Of a stretch of DNA of 64,000 nt, positions 37,501 through 49,800 are shown piece after piece. This DNA comes from Poronia punctata (lineage: Eukaryota > Ascomycota > Sordariomycetes > Xylariales > Xylariaceae). Under the pieces are notes generated by a model, which was given only the letters and a program-made list of their open reading frames with translations, made no database searches and was not told where the DNA came from. The translations under genes were made by a program, and so were the position numbers. The DNA is taken from contig MU401659.1 in assembly GCA_022579005.1 (NCBI GenBank), forward strand, positions 1-64,000, written 5' to 3'. Within the stretch, counting starts at the first letter, position 1, and each line of letters starts with the position of its first letter.

Positions 37501-40403
37501 AGCAAAATACGTAGTTTTAAGTTTTAGTTTAATTATACTATAATAAACATATTAACTTTTAACTTTATACTTAATTATATTTAAAGTAAAAATATAGCTT
37601 TTATAGCTAAAGTAATTAATTTTCTTATTTTTTTATATTTTAGCAAAATTTATACTTATTTAGTATAATATTTAATGCTTAATTTATTTAAAAATTTTTG
37701 CTAACTATATTATTTAAAGCTTTTAAGTTAGCATATATTATAAATATATAATCTTAGTATAAAAATTGTACTTAAAGTTTTATATATATATATTTAAAAA
37801 AAGCGTTATAAAGTTAGCATTTTTTAAGTTTAGTATTTATATATATTTTATTTTTTAACTTTATATATTTTATAATAAAAAACGCTTTTTTTAATAATAA
37901 TTATTTTAATATAAGGTTATTATTTAGTATTTTTTTAATTATTAAACTATAGTATACTATTTTAAGTATTTTGCTTAGTTAGCATAAGTTTTTTATTACG
38001 TATTTTATATATTAGTTTTGTAATAAAAATAAAGTATAGCATTTTTAGCATATTTTATAATACTTAAGTACAAGAAATGCTAATTTAATTATAGTTACTA
38101 GTTTAAAATTTAATAAATAGTTATAATTATTTTTATTTTCTACTTTATTAAAAGTATATGCTTTGCTATTTTCTTTATTTAATACCTTTTTTAAAAAAAA
38201 GTAGCTATTTTATTAAAGCTGTTTTTTTTAAGCTTTTTTATTTACTTTGTTTTATGCTATATAAACTTTATTTTTAAATTTAAAGTTTTAAGTATATAGT
38301 TGCTTTACTTACTTATTAAATTAATATTAAAGTTTAGTTTTTTTAAACCTAGCTTATTTTTTAAGTTAGTAACGTTAGTTTTAGTTTTTACTATTATTAA
38401 AATAATAATTATTATATTAATATTAGTTTTGCTTTTATATTTTATTAGCTAGTTTGCTTTATTTTTAAAAGCTTTTATTATTATAGTTAAATTGCTAAAT
38501 ATTTTTACGTCTTATATTATAGTTATTTTATTTTTAGTATATATTTTCGTTTTTTTTTTTAAAAGTTAAATTTTAAAAACTAGTTAATATATTATAAATA
38601 TAAGTTAAAGTTAAAATATAAGTAGCTTTAAGTAGTTATTAGTTAATAAATATTAATATAATATTAGTAACTATACGTTTATAAATTATAGCTTTTTTTT
38701 TTAAATAAGCAAAAAATTAATTAATAATTATACTAGCTTTTAGTTATATAATAAGCTATTAAAAAAGTAAATATATTATATTATAAATTTATATTAACTA
38801 TTAAATAAAAGATTTTAATTTTGTTGCTTTAGCATATTTAGTTATTTTTATAGCTTAAAATTTAATAAATATATTATTTTTTAGCTATTAAATACTAAAT
38901 ATGTTTTAAAAATTGCAAAGTGCTATAAAAGCGTTTACTAATAGCATTTAAAATTGCTTATACAATTTAGTAAAAGCTTTATTATTATTTGCTAGTATAC
39001 TTTTTTTTAGTTTTAAGCTATATTTTTTAAACTACTAAGCTTAAGCATTGCTTTTTAAAAGTTAAAAAAAATCTTAATAAATAACTACTGCTTGTACTAA
39101 GTTTTTAAAGTATTTTTTAACGCTGTTTTTAAATAATAAAATATTTTGCTAGTAAGTATTTAAGCTTACTATTATATAATTTCCTTATTTAAAGGATACT
39201 TTTAAGTTAAAATTAAAAAATCTTACTTATTAAAGTTTTTATTTATAAAAAAAACCTTAATTATTTTAAATCTAATTTATTTAGTTTTTTTATAAAAAGC
39301 AAAAGGTCTTTGCTATAAAAGTTAATATTTATTTTACATATTTACTATTATTTATTAGTAAAATATTATTTACTATTATTAACGTTTTTAAAATATTTAT
39401 AAACTTTAAAGTATTTATAAGTTTTAAAATATTTAATATTTTAATAAGTTTATATAGTAATAATTAAAATTTTAATACTAAAAATAAAAAATTATAAATA
39501 TATTGTCTTATAAGTGTTTTTATAAAAAATACTTTTTTTTTTTTAACTTTTTTACAGTTTTAAGTGCTAAAAATAAATAAAAACTTAAAAGTTTTAGTTT
39601 TTTAAGTTTATTATTTTTTAAGCTTAAGTTATACTTTTAAGCTAAATTTTTAAAATTTATATTTTCTTTATTAGTTAGTTTTTAGTTAAATTTTAAGTAT
39701 ATTAAACTTTATTAAAAAAATTTATAAAAGGTTTAGTTTAAGTTTAAGTTTTTTAAATTTAGTTTTATATTTAAAAAAGCTTATAGTTTTAAGTATAAAA
39801 ACTACTTATGCTAGCTTTTTAGTGCTATAAAAAAAGCTTATCTTTTTTTTACTTATATTAAAAAAAAATCTATTTTTAAGTTTATAGCTTTTGCTATATA
39901 ATTAAAAGTAAGTTTTTAAGCTTTTTTTATATTTGCTTATAATAATATAAAAAAATAAAAATAGCTAGTATTTTTAAACTGTAAAAAGTATTAAGCAAGT
40001 AGCTTTTGCTTTTTTTTTTATATATTTTTTAACAATATAGGTAATTTTAAAAAAAAAGGCTACGTATTTTTTAAAAAGTCTTTTCTTTAGTTTTTAAAAG
40101 TTCTTTTTATTAAAAAGGTTTTTTTTATTAGTTTATAAAGGTTGTCTTTATTATAACATTATATATATTATAAACTTAAAAATAAGATTTTAAAAAGTAA
40201 TAATTTTTTAAAAAAGTAAAAGTAAAGTTTTAAATAATAAAAATCTATAATAATCCCTAAAAAAAAATAGTAATAATAAACAATTTTATTTAATATTGTC
40301 TAGATTTAAAATTTTTAAGTTTATATATTATAAAGATCTTGTCCTTTATATAATAGTATATAGTTATAGTACAGCTAATTAAGCAAACTTGCTAGCTACT
40401 ATT

Positions 40404-40576
40404 TAATAGCACTAAAATCTTTAAATTTAAAAATAAAATATAAATAAATTAATTAACTAACTAAGATTAAAAAACTAAAAGTTTTTTATGTTAAGATCTT
40501 AAGATCTAGTGCTTTTAAATCACGTAATATGATTTAGTTTAATTTATCTAGTAGTAAACCGTTTAGTTACCTATTA
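40404..40576 (-). repeat. LTR of the gypsy-like element (5' LTR by orientation)
   Basis: This copy has the same length as the left LTR and ends CTATTA, immediately followed by the CTTTT target duplication. It is somewhat less decayed than the left copy. Confidence 0.88.
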
Positions 40577-40581
40577 CTTTT

Positions 40582-41101
40582 AAATTAGTACTATTTATAT
40601 ATAAACTAGTAGTGTATAACTAGGGTACTTAACTTATTTATTAATTTTCCTTGCTATTTTCGCCTATTTTACGTAGTAAGTAACAACCTTTACATTAATA
40701 GTCCGCTTGCCTGTATTTATTACAAGCTATCAGCATGGTTGCAAGAAACATAATCTGCTCTTTAAAGACAGAAGTAAAGCTCGTGCACCGCAATAAGATA
40801 GCCGGGCACATTTAGAATGCTCCATGATAACAGGGACATATAATAAAACACCGACTCCAATATTAAAGTAAGAAGATTAGAAGCGGGGTCAGACAAGGAA
40901 GAAGGCATTGCGTGTCTTTACATACTACGTACTAATATACCATACATCACCCCGCGCGGTCGAAATAAGTAACAATCCACCGCACCTTCTCGCTTTCTCC
41001 CTCCCCTAATTGAAACTTTCCCTGTTGCTCTACCTTTCAGGGCTCTTCCTCTTCTCTGAACCTACTATTAACACTTCCAGTTTGCAACGCCATTTTACGT
41101 A
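40582..41101. promoter_or_regulatory. Upstream region of the trans enoyl reductase gene
   Basis: Base composition recovers to normal by about 40650, only 70 bp past the gypsy LTR. The remaining about 450 bp, ending in a CT-rich stretch at 40985-41060, is the likely promoter and 5' UTR of the enoyl reductase. No other gene is seen. Confidence 0.5.
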
Positions 41102-42273
41102 ATGTCAACTACCAGAGCTATTGTCATCCTCGAAGACGGATATTCTGCCGGAGTCCGCACTGTCCCTAGACCTCGGTTGCGAGACGGATGGGTTATCGTG
41201 AGTGTAAAGGCTATTAACCTCAATCCCACCGACTGGAAGCACGTCGATTATGGACTCGCGGAACCCGGCTGCCGGCTCGGGTGCGACTATGCCGGAATTG
41301 TTCAAGAGCTTGGTCCAGGCGTGTCCAAGTTCAAACCCGGTGACCGCATTGCTGGAAGCGTCCATGGCGGGTAAGCATATGAGGTCGCCCACAGACAAGG
41401 GTGGACTGTTCTTAACTATTTTCGCTGTCTTCCGCGCCAGTGACAGGCTTGATCACGAGAATGGTGCCTTCGCCGAGACTATTATAGCAAAACCGCATAC
41501 GGCTTTCCATATACCAGAGACCATGGGATACAACGAGGCCGCAACAATGGGTGTTGCTATGATCACTACTGTAAGTCGCTTCTGATACTGTGTTCGGTGT
41601 TTATAGACTAAGCCGGTAGGGGCTCTCGCTGTACCATAATTTTGGTCTGCCATTTACTGCCACGCCAGACTCGGAGTCAGATTTCATGCTGGTCTACGGG
41701 GGTAGCACTTCAACCGCCTTGGTTGGGATCCAGTTCGCCAAGGTCTCTGGCCTCACCGTTGTCGCGACCTGCTCCCCTCATAACTTCGACCACGTTCGCA
41801 TGGCGGGTGCCGATGTCGTCTTCGACCATGGCTCTTCCACGTGCGCATCTGACATTAAGGCCGTGACCCGGAACACGCTGCAGTACGCCTGGGACTGCAC
41901 GGGCTCCGGGGAGGGACTTTGTGCCGAGGTCTTAACAGATGCAATGCCTGCGACTTATATCACTATCAACCCGAAGAGCAATGGAGTTTACGCCCCGCAA
42001 AGCAAGAAGGTCGACTGCCGTGAGGTCATCTTGTATGACGTTTCGGGCGACGAGTATATCTGGGGCGGGAAACTGCGGCCCGCTAGTCCCGACTCCCGTG
42101 ATTTCATGGGCCCCTTCATGGAGCATTGCTACAGACTGTTCGCAGATCGAATCATTAAGCCTCCTCGATATCTGCTCAATAAAACCGGCAGTGGCCTAGC
42201 CGGGGCGTTAAAGGGACTCGATCAACTCCGGGCTGGCAAAGTAAGCGCGGCCAGACTAGTATATACCTTGTAG
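41102..42273 (+). CDS. Trans-acting enoyl reductase of the LovC/ToxD type
   Basis: Three exons, 41102-41370, 41441-41570 and 41620-42273, give about 350 aa in frame, close to LovC length. The N-terminus has the GroES-like fold with INLNPTDWKHVDYG and GCDYAGIVQELG, then GDRIAGSVHGG. Exon 2 reads NGAFAETIIAKP and MGYNEAATMG. Exon 3 carries the NADPH-binding LVYGGSTSTALVGIQFAK and ATCSPHNFD, all hallmarks of medium-chain reductases that work beside HR-PKSs. These enzymes reduce the enoyl group on the PKS-bound chain when the PKS's own ER is dead, which is the case for the PKS at 5443-13942. The gene looks intact although retrotransposons lie directly upstream. Confidence 0.93.
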
Positions 42274-42583
42274 GACTGATCAGGTGGCGTCTGTTGAGCT
42301 TGTATCTAAAAGCGAGGGGCAAGTAAAGTATTACAGAGGATTTGCTTAAGTTATAAATTATTACGATTGTTTAAAGCATATATTAAGTGATAAAGCTATA
42401 AAGCTATAAGTACTAATTAAAATTATATTGTTTTTAATATTTTAATATTTTATATATTTATTATTATTTAGTAGCAATATGTTGTATTAATAATTGTTAT
42501 ATATTTATAACGTTTTTTTCTTTATATATTATAGTATATTAGTACAGAAAAGCTATATAAGCTAGTATTGCTAGTTGATAATA
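42274..42583. repeat. Short AT-rich remnant between two genes
   Basis: About 230 bp of AT-rich DNA (roughly 42340-42570) lies between the two convergent genes. No clear terminal repeat or target duplication is visible. It could be a small decayed MITE or repeat fragment. Confidence 0.4.
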
Positions 42584-43895
42584 TCAGGTCCCGATAGATT
42601 GATTGCTTGAGTTTTTACCCAGGGGACCATAAAAGTTCTGGCGCCGGCCTTCACTAGACTGATGGAGATCGAAGAGCTCAGTACCTGCATTACCCCTTGT
42701 GATGTCTTCATTACCCCCCCTCGTAGATGGGTGGGATTGAGAAGAACGACGTGGATGGCGGGTATGATTGATAATGTCGTTGGAAGGATGCTGGCGTAGA
42801 GACTGTATCGACCTGACCGCGAAAATAGTTGAGACCATGGATGCCAAGGGTTGAAAATAATGCATTCCTAGCCATTTGCTAAGAGACAACATTGAAGGAA
42901 GGCAAATAGAGAGTATGAGGGCTGGGCCTGCTATGAATATCCAGAAGAATAAGGGTATACCCTCATCTATTACATGATTAGACGCGTAGATAGCCGTGGG
43001 ACCAATCTCACTACACTCACAAGTGATGTCCTTCTCCAGCTCGGCTTGCAGTTGAACGATTGCGACCAAACGCCCAATCGACACAACAATGGATCTACAT
43101 CGACACGCAGTCCCATTAGCTTGAGAGTATGGAGATTGGTTCGAGAAAACAGGATGACTTACGAGTAACCCAGTAGGAATACTATCGTGATGCCCATCTT
43201 CCTCAGCAAACTCGTGCGGAGACGCCATATCAATGGCACCGGCAATATCAGAATCAAGAGATCGATGACTACGTTAGGAATCGCACTTCCAAGATACTGT
43301 GATACCATTGAAGCACAGTAGCCGGGCAACTGCGGTATCCAGTTCTTTGCAACGGGGGTGCAGGCAAGAAAACTGAAGGGAATGTTGCCAACCCACCATG
43401 CAACATTGATAGCGTGAGTAAACCATATCGAATATGAGAATCAGCGCGGTGATACGTAAGCCGGAAATACTCGAGAGAGGAAAAGCAAAGCCGATGCTCG
43501 CGCGAGTGTGATGCCGATGTCATGAAACATATAAATGACAAAAAACAACTTCCAGACGATCTTAAGGTTGCTGGATGGGATGAACCATACATGTCTACCG
43601 CCACCAAGCTGGACCAGCGCAATGGCAATACTCATTTCGGCTGCAACGGCAACCTAGATGCGCTTGTTAGACATGTTGTAACCATACAGGCAAGGAAAAA
43701 ACGAACTGCGGCGGCAAGAGAAACCCAGTCATCGCTTTGAAAACGACGTTGTCCTGGCAGCTTGGAAGCCAGGGAACGCGACCAGAAACGAAGAAGAGTC
43801 GGGACGGCAGTGATGGCCAGCAAGACGCTGACGAATGCGAGAAACCCAGCTCTGCGATTCTCGTCGGAGGCCGAGGGACCTCCCGTTGTTGGCAT
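42584..43895 (-). pseudogene. Rhodopsin-domain membrane protein with one in-frame TGA
   Basis: Three exons, 43895-43688, 43640-43163 and 43094-42584, join in perfect phase to 399 codons including the stop. The reading matches the fungal rhodopsin-domain (Pth11-like) family throughout: GFLAFVSVLLAITAVPTLLR, then EMSIAIALVQLGGGRHVW, ARASALLFLSRVF, IWFTHAINVAWWVGN, CTPVAKNWIPQLPGYC, NVVIDLLILILPVPLIWRL, the family signature VVSIGRLVAIVQ, and GPALILSICLPSM. The only defect is a TGA at 43441-43443, in SPR-stop-FSYSIW, where CGA (Arg) would fit by one C-to-T change. No intron can remove it without losing a conserved helix. It is either a young pseudogene or a sequencing error. Confidence 0.8.
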
Positions 43896-44537
43896 TTTCC
43901 GACTTCCTAAGTTCTGGAGGGAGAAATGGCGTTAAAGTTAGAACCGAGTCAATAGTAGGAAAATATGTCAAGCCCTGTCTTGTTGAGCACTAGGTGTTGA
44001 GGATGTGATAATGTCATTCCTCTCAAAGATGTTTCGCGGTGGGTATTGAGGTAGAGTAACTAATAATAGATAAGTACAACTTCACTTTAATATATGGTGT
44101 TTTGTTTGGACCTTTAAACTACCTAGAGGTACATATAGTGTGATCTGTGCCCCCTAGCAGCATTGCCCAAGTATAGCTGCACTTCGGTGGTGGCATAAGG
44201 CGCAGCAAGGTCCTATGTGTTAATAAGAAAGCGCACCTTTTTCTCCTGGCCTCCTTGGCTTGCTTAGATTAGAGATGATTAGCGTAAACAGATGAAGTAA
44301 TTATACAGCGTCGTAACGCTCTCTTAAATGTGGTTACAGTGCCGCTACATAGGCATAATATAATCCACCATTACGACCTATAACCTGGCATGGATAGCCT
44401 TTTAAGCCAGCTTCGGGAGCGGGTTGTTCCGCATGGGGGCCACGTGCTAGATTAAGGTGGTTCACTCTTCCCGAGGGTGTGGGGTATGGAGTGCATCGTT
44501 CTCCATTCTACGCGACTTAAGAATCACGCCCCTGCTT
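43896..44537. other. Gene-free stretch left of the second AT-rich block
   Basis: This region has normal composition with the promoter of the minus-strand membrane-protein gene at its left end. I see no gene or RNA in it. Confidence 0.5.
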
Positions 44538-45046
44538 AACTAGATACGGTTTGTTAATAGGTACTTGTTAGGTACCCGCGATTACTTAATAGGTAGTGTT
44601 AGGTACTTAGCATAGCGTATAAGTAGTAAGTGCTTAGCGTTAAGTATAAGTACTTAACTTTTTTATATTAAGTACTTAACTATGCTAAAGTTAAGTACTT
44701 AACTTAAATACTTAACTTTAATAAGTTAAGTATTTATAAAAGTTAAGTATTTAACTTTATTATAATATAATATAAAAAAATAATTATAATATAAAATAAG
44801 CTATTAGCAACTTTATTTTATAGCTACTTAACTTAAATGCAAATATACTTATTATATATTAATTTGTTAAAAGTAGCTTAATTTTTTTTATTACTATTTT
44901 TTTTTATTAACTAGCTTATTATTATTATTAATATTGTTTTTAAAGTTTTTTATATTTATATTTACATTATTATTACTATTTTTAATTGCTATATTATTAG
45001 TAAAAAGTTATATATTTATTTAGTTTTTAAGTTTATTTTGTTTATT

Positions 45047-45148
45047 AGCAATACTTAATTTAAACTAGCTAAAAAAAATATTTATAACAACTTAATTAGC
45101 AATACTTAATTTAAACTAGCTAAAAAAAATATTTATAGTAGCTTAACT
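45047..45148. repeat. 51-bp direct duplication
   Basis: AGCAATACTTAATTTAAACT and the bases after it, through a run of A and TATTTAT, occur twice in tandem with a 51-bp period, starting at 45047 and 45098. The copies differ at only a few bases. Confidence 0.8.
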
Positions 45149-46480
45149 AGCTTTTATAGTTTTATTTTATTTATGCTAAATTAAAATCTTTTTATTTTTA
45201 ATTTTTTATAATTTATATAGTTGCTTTTTTTGCTTTTTTTGCTTTTTATTTACATTTTTTAGCTTATTAATAGTATTTTAAAATTAATAAGTTATATTAT
45301 AAAAATAATAAGTAAACTAGTACTTTTTAAGCATAATATAGTTTATATTAATATATTTTATAAATTTTATAATAAAAAAAAATAATTATATATTTTTAAT
45401 TATTAATATAACTTAGTAAGTATAAATAGTAGCTTAATAAGTACTTATATATAAATATAATTAGTAAATAATTAATATATAATTAATATAATATAAAATA
45501 ATAAATATATATACTAATAAAAACTAAGTATAAAGTTGCTTTACTAGCTTTTTTTAAAGCAGCTAAAGCTAATACTTAAAATTAAAAGTTTTTAGTTTGC
45601 TTTATAGTTAAGTTATAGTTAATATAAAAATTTTTAATAACTTGCTATATAATTTTATAAATAAGTTATATAAATAAAGTTTTAAAAATAGCTATAAACT
45701 AAGCTAAATATATTTATACTTTATATATTTTTTAAAGTAAACAATGCTTTAAATATAATTAATAATAATATTATATTAGTAAAATAAAGTATTTATTTTT
45801 GCTATTTATAAGCTTTTAAACTTTAAATTGTTTAAAGCTTATAGTACTAAAGCTTTTATATATAAAAAAGCTAATTAGTATTTTTTTTATTACTTACTGT
45901 TTTTTTTTTTTTTTAATAAAATAGTTTTGCTTATAAGCTATTTTTTGCTTATAGTTTTGCTTATATATTATTTAGTACTAAAAAAAACAAAAGCAATAAT
46001 TAAAACTTTAATATATTATTAAAAGTATTAATATTAGCTAACTTTAGCTTTTTAGCTGCTATTATTTTGTTAACTTTAAAGCTACTAAAACTTAACTTTA
46101 TAGTAGTTATTTTAAGCTTAAGCTTTTTTAAAGCAAGTTTATAAAGCGCTATAGTATATATATTATAAAAACTTTATATATAATAAGTATAAAATTAGTA
46201 TATAATTAAAATAAAATACGCAAAATAAATTTTTTATTATATACTTTTTTTATTAATATAACTAATAATAAAGTTTAAAAGTAAATAGCTATAAAACTTA
46301 TATTAATATACTAATATATAGCAAATATAAAAAATATAAGTTAAAATACTTATAAAATATATAAGCTTTTAAGCTAACATACTTTTTAATATAAAGTATT
46401 AAAAAAAATTAAGTTATAAAAAAAAAGTTTATTTTTAAATATACTAAGTATAAAAATTTAATATATTAGTACAAGACCTA

Positions 46481-46680
46481 CTTTTAATTAATTAAACAAT
46501 AGCTTATATTATAAACATATATTAAATCCACTTTTAATTAATTAAATAATAGCTTATATTATTAACATATATTAAATTTACTTTTAATTAATTAAATAAT
46601 AGCTTATATTATTAATATATATTAAATTTACTTTTAATTAATTAAGTAATAAGTTATATTATTAATATATATTAAACTTA
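46481..46680. repeat. 50-bp tandem repeat, four copies
   Basis: Units start at 46481, 46531, 46581 and 46631. Each begins CTTTTAATTAATTAA and contains ATAGCTTATATTAT or a close variant. The copies differ mainly by C/T and G/A transitions. Confidence 0.88.
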
Positions 46681-46744
46681 CTTTTACTAAGTAAAATAAG
46701 TAATATATAGTAATTTATATTAAAAATTTATATATTAAATATAT

Positions 46745-46875
46745 TATAATTTATTTTAATTATTACTTATAAATATTAACTATAAAAGTATACTATAATT
46801 TATTTTAATTATTACTTATAACTATTAACTATAAAAGTATACTATAAGTTATTTTAATTATTACTTATTTATATT
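46745..46875. repeat. 49-bp tandem repeat, about 2.7 copies
   Basis: Units start at 46745, 46794 and 46843 with TATAATTTATTTTAATTATT or a one-base variant. It lies just right of the 50-bp array, so this part of the block expanded by local duplication. Confidence 0.82.
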
Positions 46876-49800
46876 TAAAATATATTATTTTTTTATTAAA
46901 TAAAAGCTTTTTTATTACTTATAAATATAAATATAAAAAGTAACTATTTTATAAATATTAAATTATAATAAATATATTTTATTATTTATTTAAAATAATA
47001 TATATTTAAATAATAAAGTATATTATAATAATATTACTTTAATATATATTTATATATTATTTTAGCTAAATAGCAAAATATACTTATTATACTTCTTTTT
47101 ATAAACTTTTTACTTTTTATTATTTAATTACTTATAAATAATATAAGTTTTTTTATTTTAGTGCTTATAAACAATATATTTACTTTTAATATATTTTTTA
47201 TAATTTTTATTAATTTTTTTTTTACTTTTATAATTCCTTTTAATTAATTTATATTATTTATATTATATATTATATTTACTTACTTTTATTATAATTATAA
47301 ATAATAACTTTTATATTATTATATATATATTATATTATTATTAAGTATAAAACTTTTATTTAGTAAAAATAATATTTATATTATAATAGTAAATATATTA
47401 AATATAATTAAAAATTTATAAGTTAAAAGAATTACATAGTATTACGTTTTAATATTATTATAACCTATTTTTAGAAAAGTGTGCTTAAATTTTTAAAATT
47501 GCTAGACTACTGCCTTTACGTTTTTTAAATCTATATAAAGCTAAGTAAAAGTAATAAGTTTTTATTATTTAAGTTATTATTATTTATAATTTTAAAAATA
47601 TTTTAAAATAAAATATTTTAATTAAATATGCTAAAAAAGTTAAGTTTGCTAAAAGTAGTATATAGTTTAGTAGTATAGTTTTTATTACTATTATTATTAT
47701 TATTTATAGCGTTTATTAGTTTATTAATTTTCTTTATATATTTATTACTGTAAATATATATTATAATAATAAAAAAAGCTTAAAATAAAGTTATACTTAA
47801 ATAAGCCTAATTAAAATTATAAACAAAATAAGCATAGCTTTATATATGCTTTAAATATATAGCACTAGCTTATATTATAAAAACATTTTAAGCAAAAGTA
47901 ATAAAACTAAATTTTATAGTTTTAATTGTTTTTTAAAAGTTTAAAAGTAATAAATTTATTTTTATAAAAAAATTAGTATAAAATTAGTATATTTTATTTT
48001 ACTAAGCATATATACTATTATTAAAATATTTATTAATAATTTTTTTTTAAACATTTAAAGTAAATAGTATAAATAACTATACTTAAAAATAGTTAATACT
48101 AAAGCTTAAAATATAAAAATAAAATATACTTTAAGTAAACTTAATTATATTAAAATTATTTACTTGCTTATATTTATATTTTTTATTTTAGTACTTTAGT
48201 ACATATTTATATAACTAAAATAATTTTAGTATAGCTTATATACTTATTTAAAATATTTTATAGCAGCTATATAGCTACTATTATTATTTTTTAAATATTT
48301 AAAATATTTATTTTACTTATTAAATTTGTTTATATAAGTAATTTTTAAAGTTATACTTAGTAGCTATAATAATATTGCTAGTTATAATAGCTGCTTATTT
48401 TTATAAAAAGCTTTATTAAAATATTTTTTAAGCTTTTTTAAACTAGCATTAATACTTTTAAATAATAATTTAAAGTTATTTATATTAACTATAAATAAGT
48501 TGCTATTAAATTGTTTTTTTATAATTTGCTTATTATAAATAGCAAAATGCTTTATAATATAAAAAAGCTTTATAAAATAATAGTTAATTTTGTTATTATA
48601 AAATAAACTAAATATATTTGTTAAGTAAAAAAATAGTATTATAATATAATATATATAGCATATATATTGCTATACTTTTTTTAAAAACTAAAAAGCTTTT
48701 TTATAATTTATTTTATTTATAAATACTTAAAAAGCAAGCTAAAGCACTTTTGTTTTAAAAAGCATAAAAACGTTTATATTTTATTTTATTTTTATAGCTA
48801 TTATTAGTGCTAAAAAATAAGTAAAAGTTAATATGCTTTTATTAATAAGTTATTATTAAATATTAAAAAACAACTTTTTATACTTAGTACTTTTAAATAT
48901 ATACGTTAATAAGTTGCAAACTTAATAAAATTAATATATAATTAGTATATAATAAGCAAGCTATTAAATTATATATACTACTATAAGCATATAAAATACT
49001 TTATTTTTGTTTATATTAAAAATTTAGTTTTTTATTTTTAGCTTTATATTAATAGTGCTAAAAAAATTGCTAAAAACAAGCTATACTATATATAAAAAGC
49101 ATAATAAATAACTTATTTTATTTTTTATAAGTAAATTGTTTTTTTTTAAAGCAGTTTAAATTATTTAAGCTATAAAATTGCTACTATTATTAGCTATAAA
49201 TATTTTTATAGCTATATATAAGCAATTTAACTTTAAAGCTTTATAAATAAGCGTAGTGCTTATTTAAGCTATTTTATTTTTATAATTTTATATATTAAGT
49301 AGTATATACTATAATATTTAGTTTTTATTAATAAAATAAATATAAACTTTTTAATAGCTAGCTAAAAAGCTAAAAGTAGTTTATATATTAGCTATAATAA
49401 AAACATAAAAATTTAAAACTTATTTAAAAAGCTAATATATAAAAACTTTTTTTATATATTTAATAAAATTTTTTATAAGTATAAAAAAGCTAAAAATAAA
49501 AGTAGTAAGATTTTAAGCTTAATAAAAGCTTATAAACTATTAATTTATAATAAAATTAAAAAATAAATTTAAAGCTAACTATATATATATTAATAAAATG
49601 TTTACTTTAATAAAAGTAGTATAGCTTTATATTAGTAATTAGTATATAATTAGTACAATTTTATATACTATTAATAAATAAAATATTTTACTAGCATTTA
49701 TATTTTTATAAATTTTTTTACTTTTTATTTTTAGCGTTTAATATATAAAGTGCTTTTAAAGTGCTTTATTATTAAACTTGTTTTTATTAATTAAAAAAAA

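Larger units (their letters stand above)
22108..40576 (-). mobile_element. RIP-decayed Ty3/gypsy-like LTR retrotransposon, interrupted by a copia element
   Basis: Two 173-bp LTRs (22108-22280 and 40404-40576) bound the element. Both begin TAATAG and end CTATTA, which would be TG...CA ends after C-to-T decay. The flanks CTTTT at 22103-22107 and CTTTT at 40577-40581 are an exact 5-bp target duplication. Minus-strand orientation is shown by a reverse-transcriptase trace at about 36213-36247 that reads YVYIDNIVIFSN, a mutated form of the gypsy YIDDIVIFS motif. A purine-rich tract lies next to the left LTR when read on the minus strand. About 8.85 kb remains once the nested element is removed. All coding capacity is lost to stops. 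Confidence 0.85.

Noticed and set aside
21400..40600. Centromere core
   Set aside because: The block is explained by two nested LTR elements with target duplications and by RIP decay, and working cluster genes sit directly on both sides.
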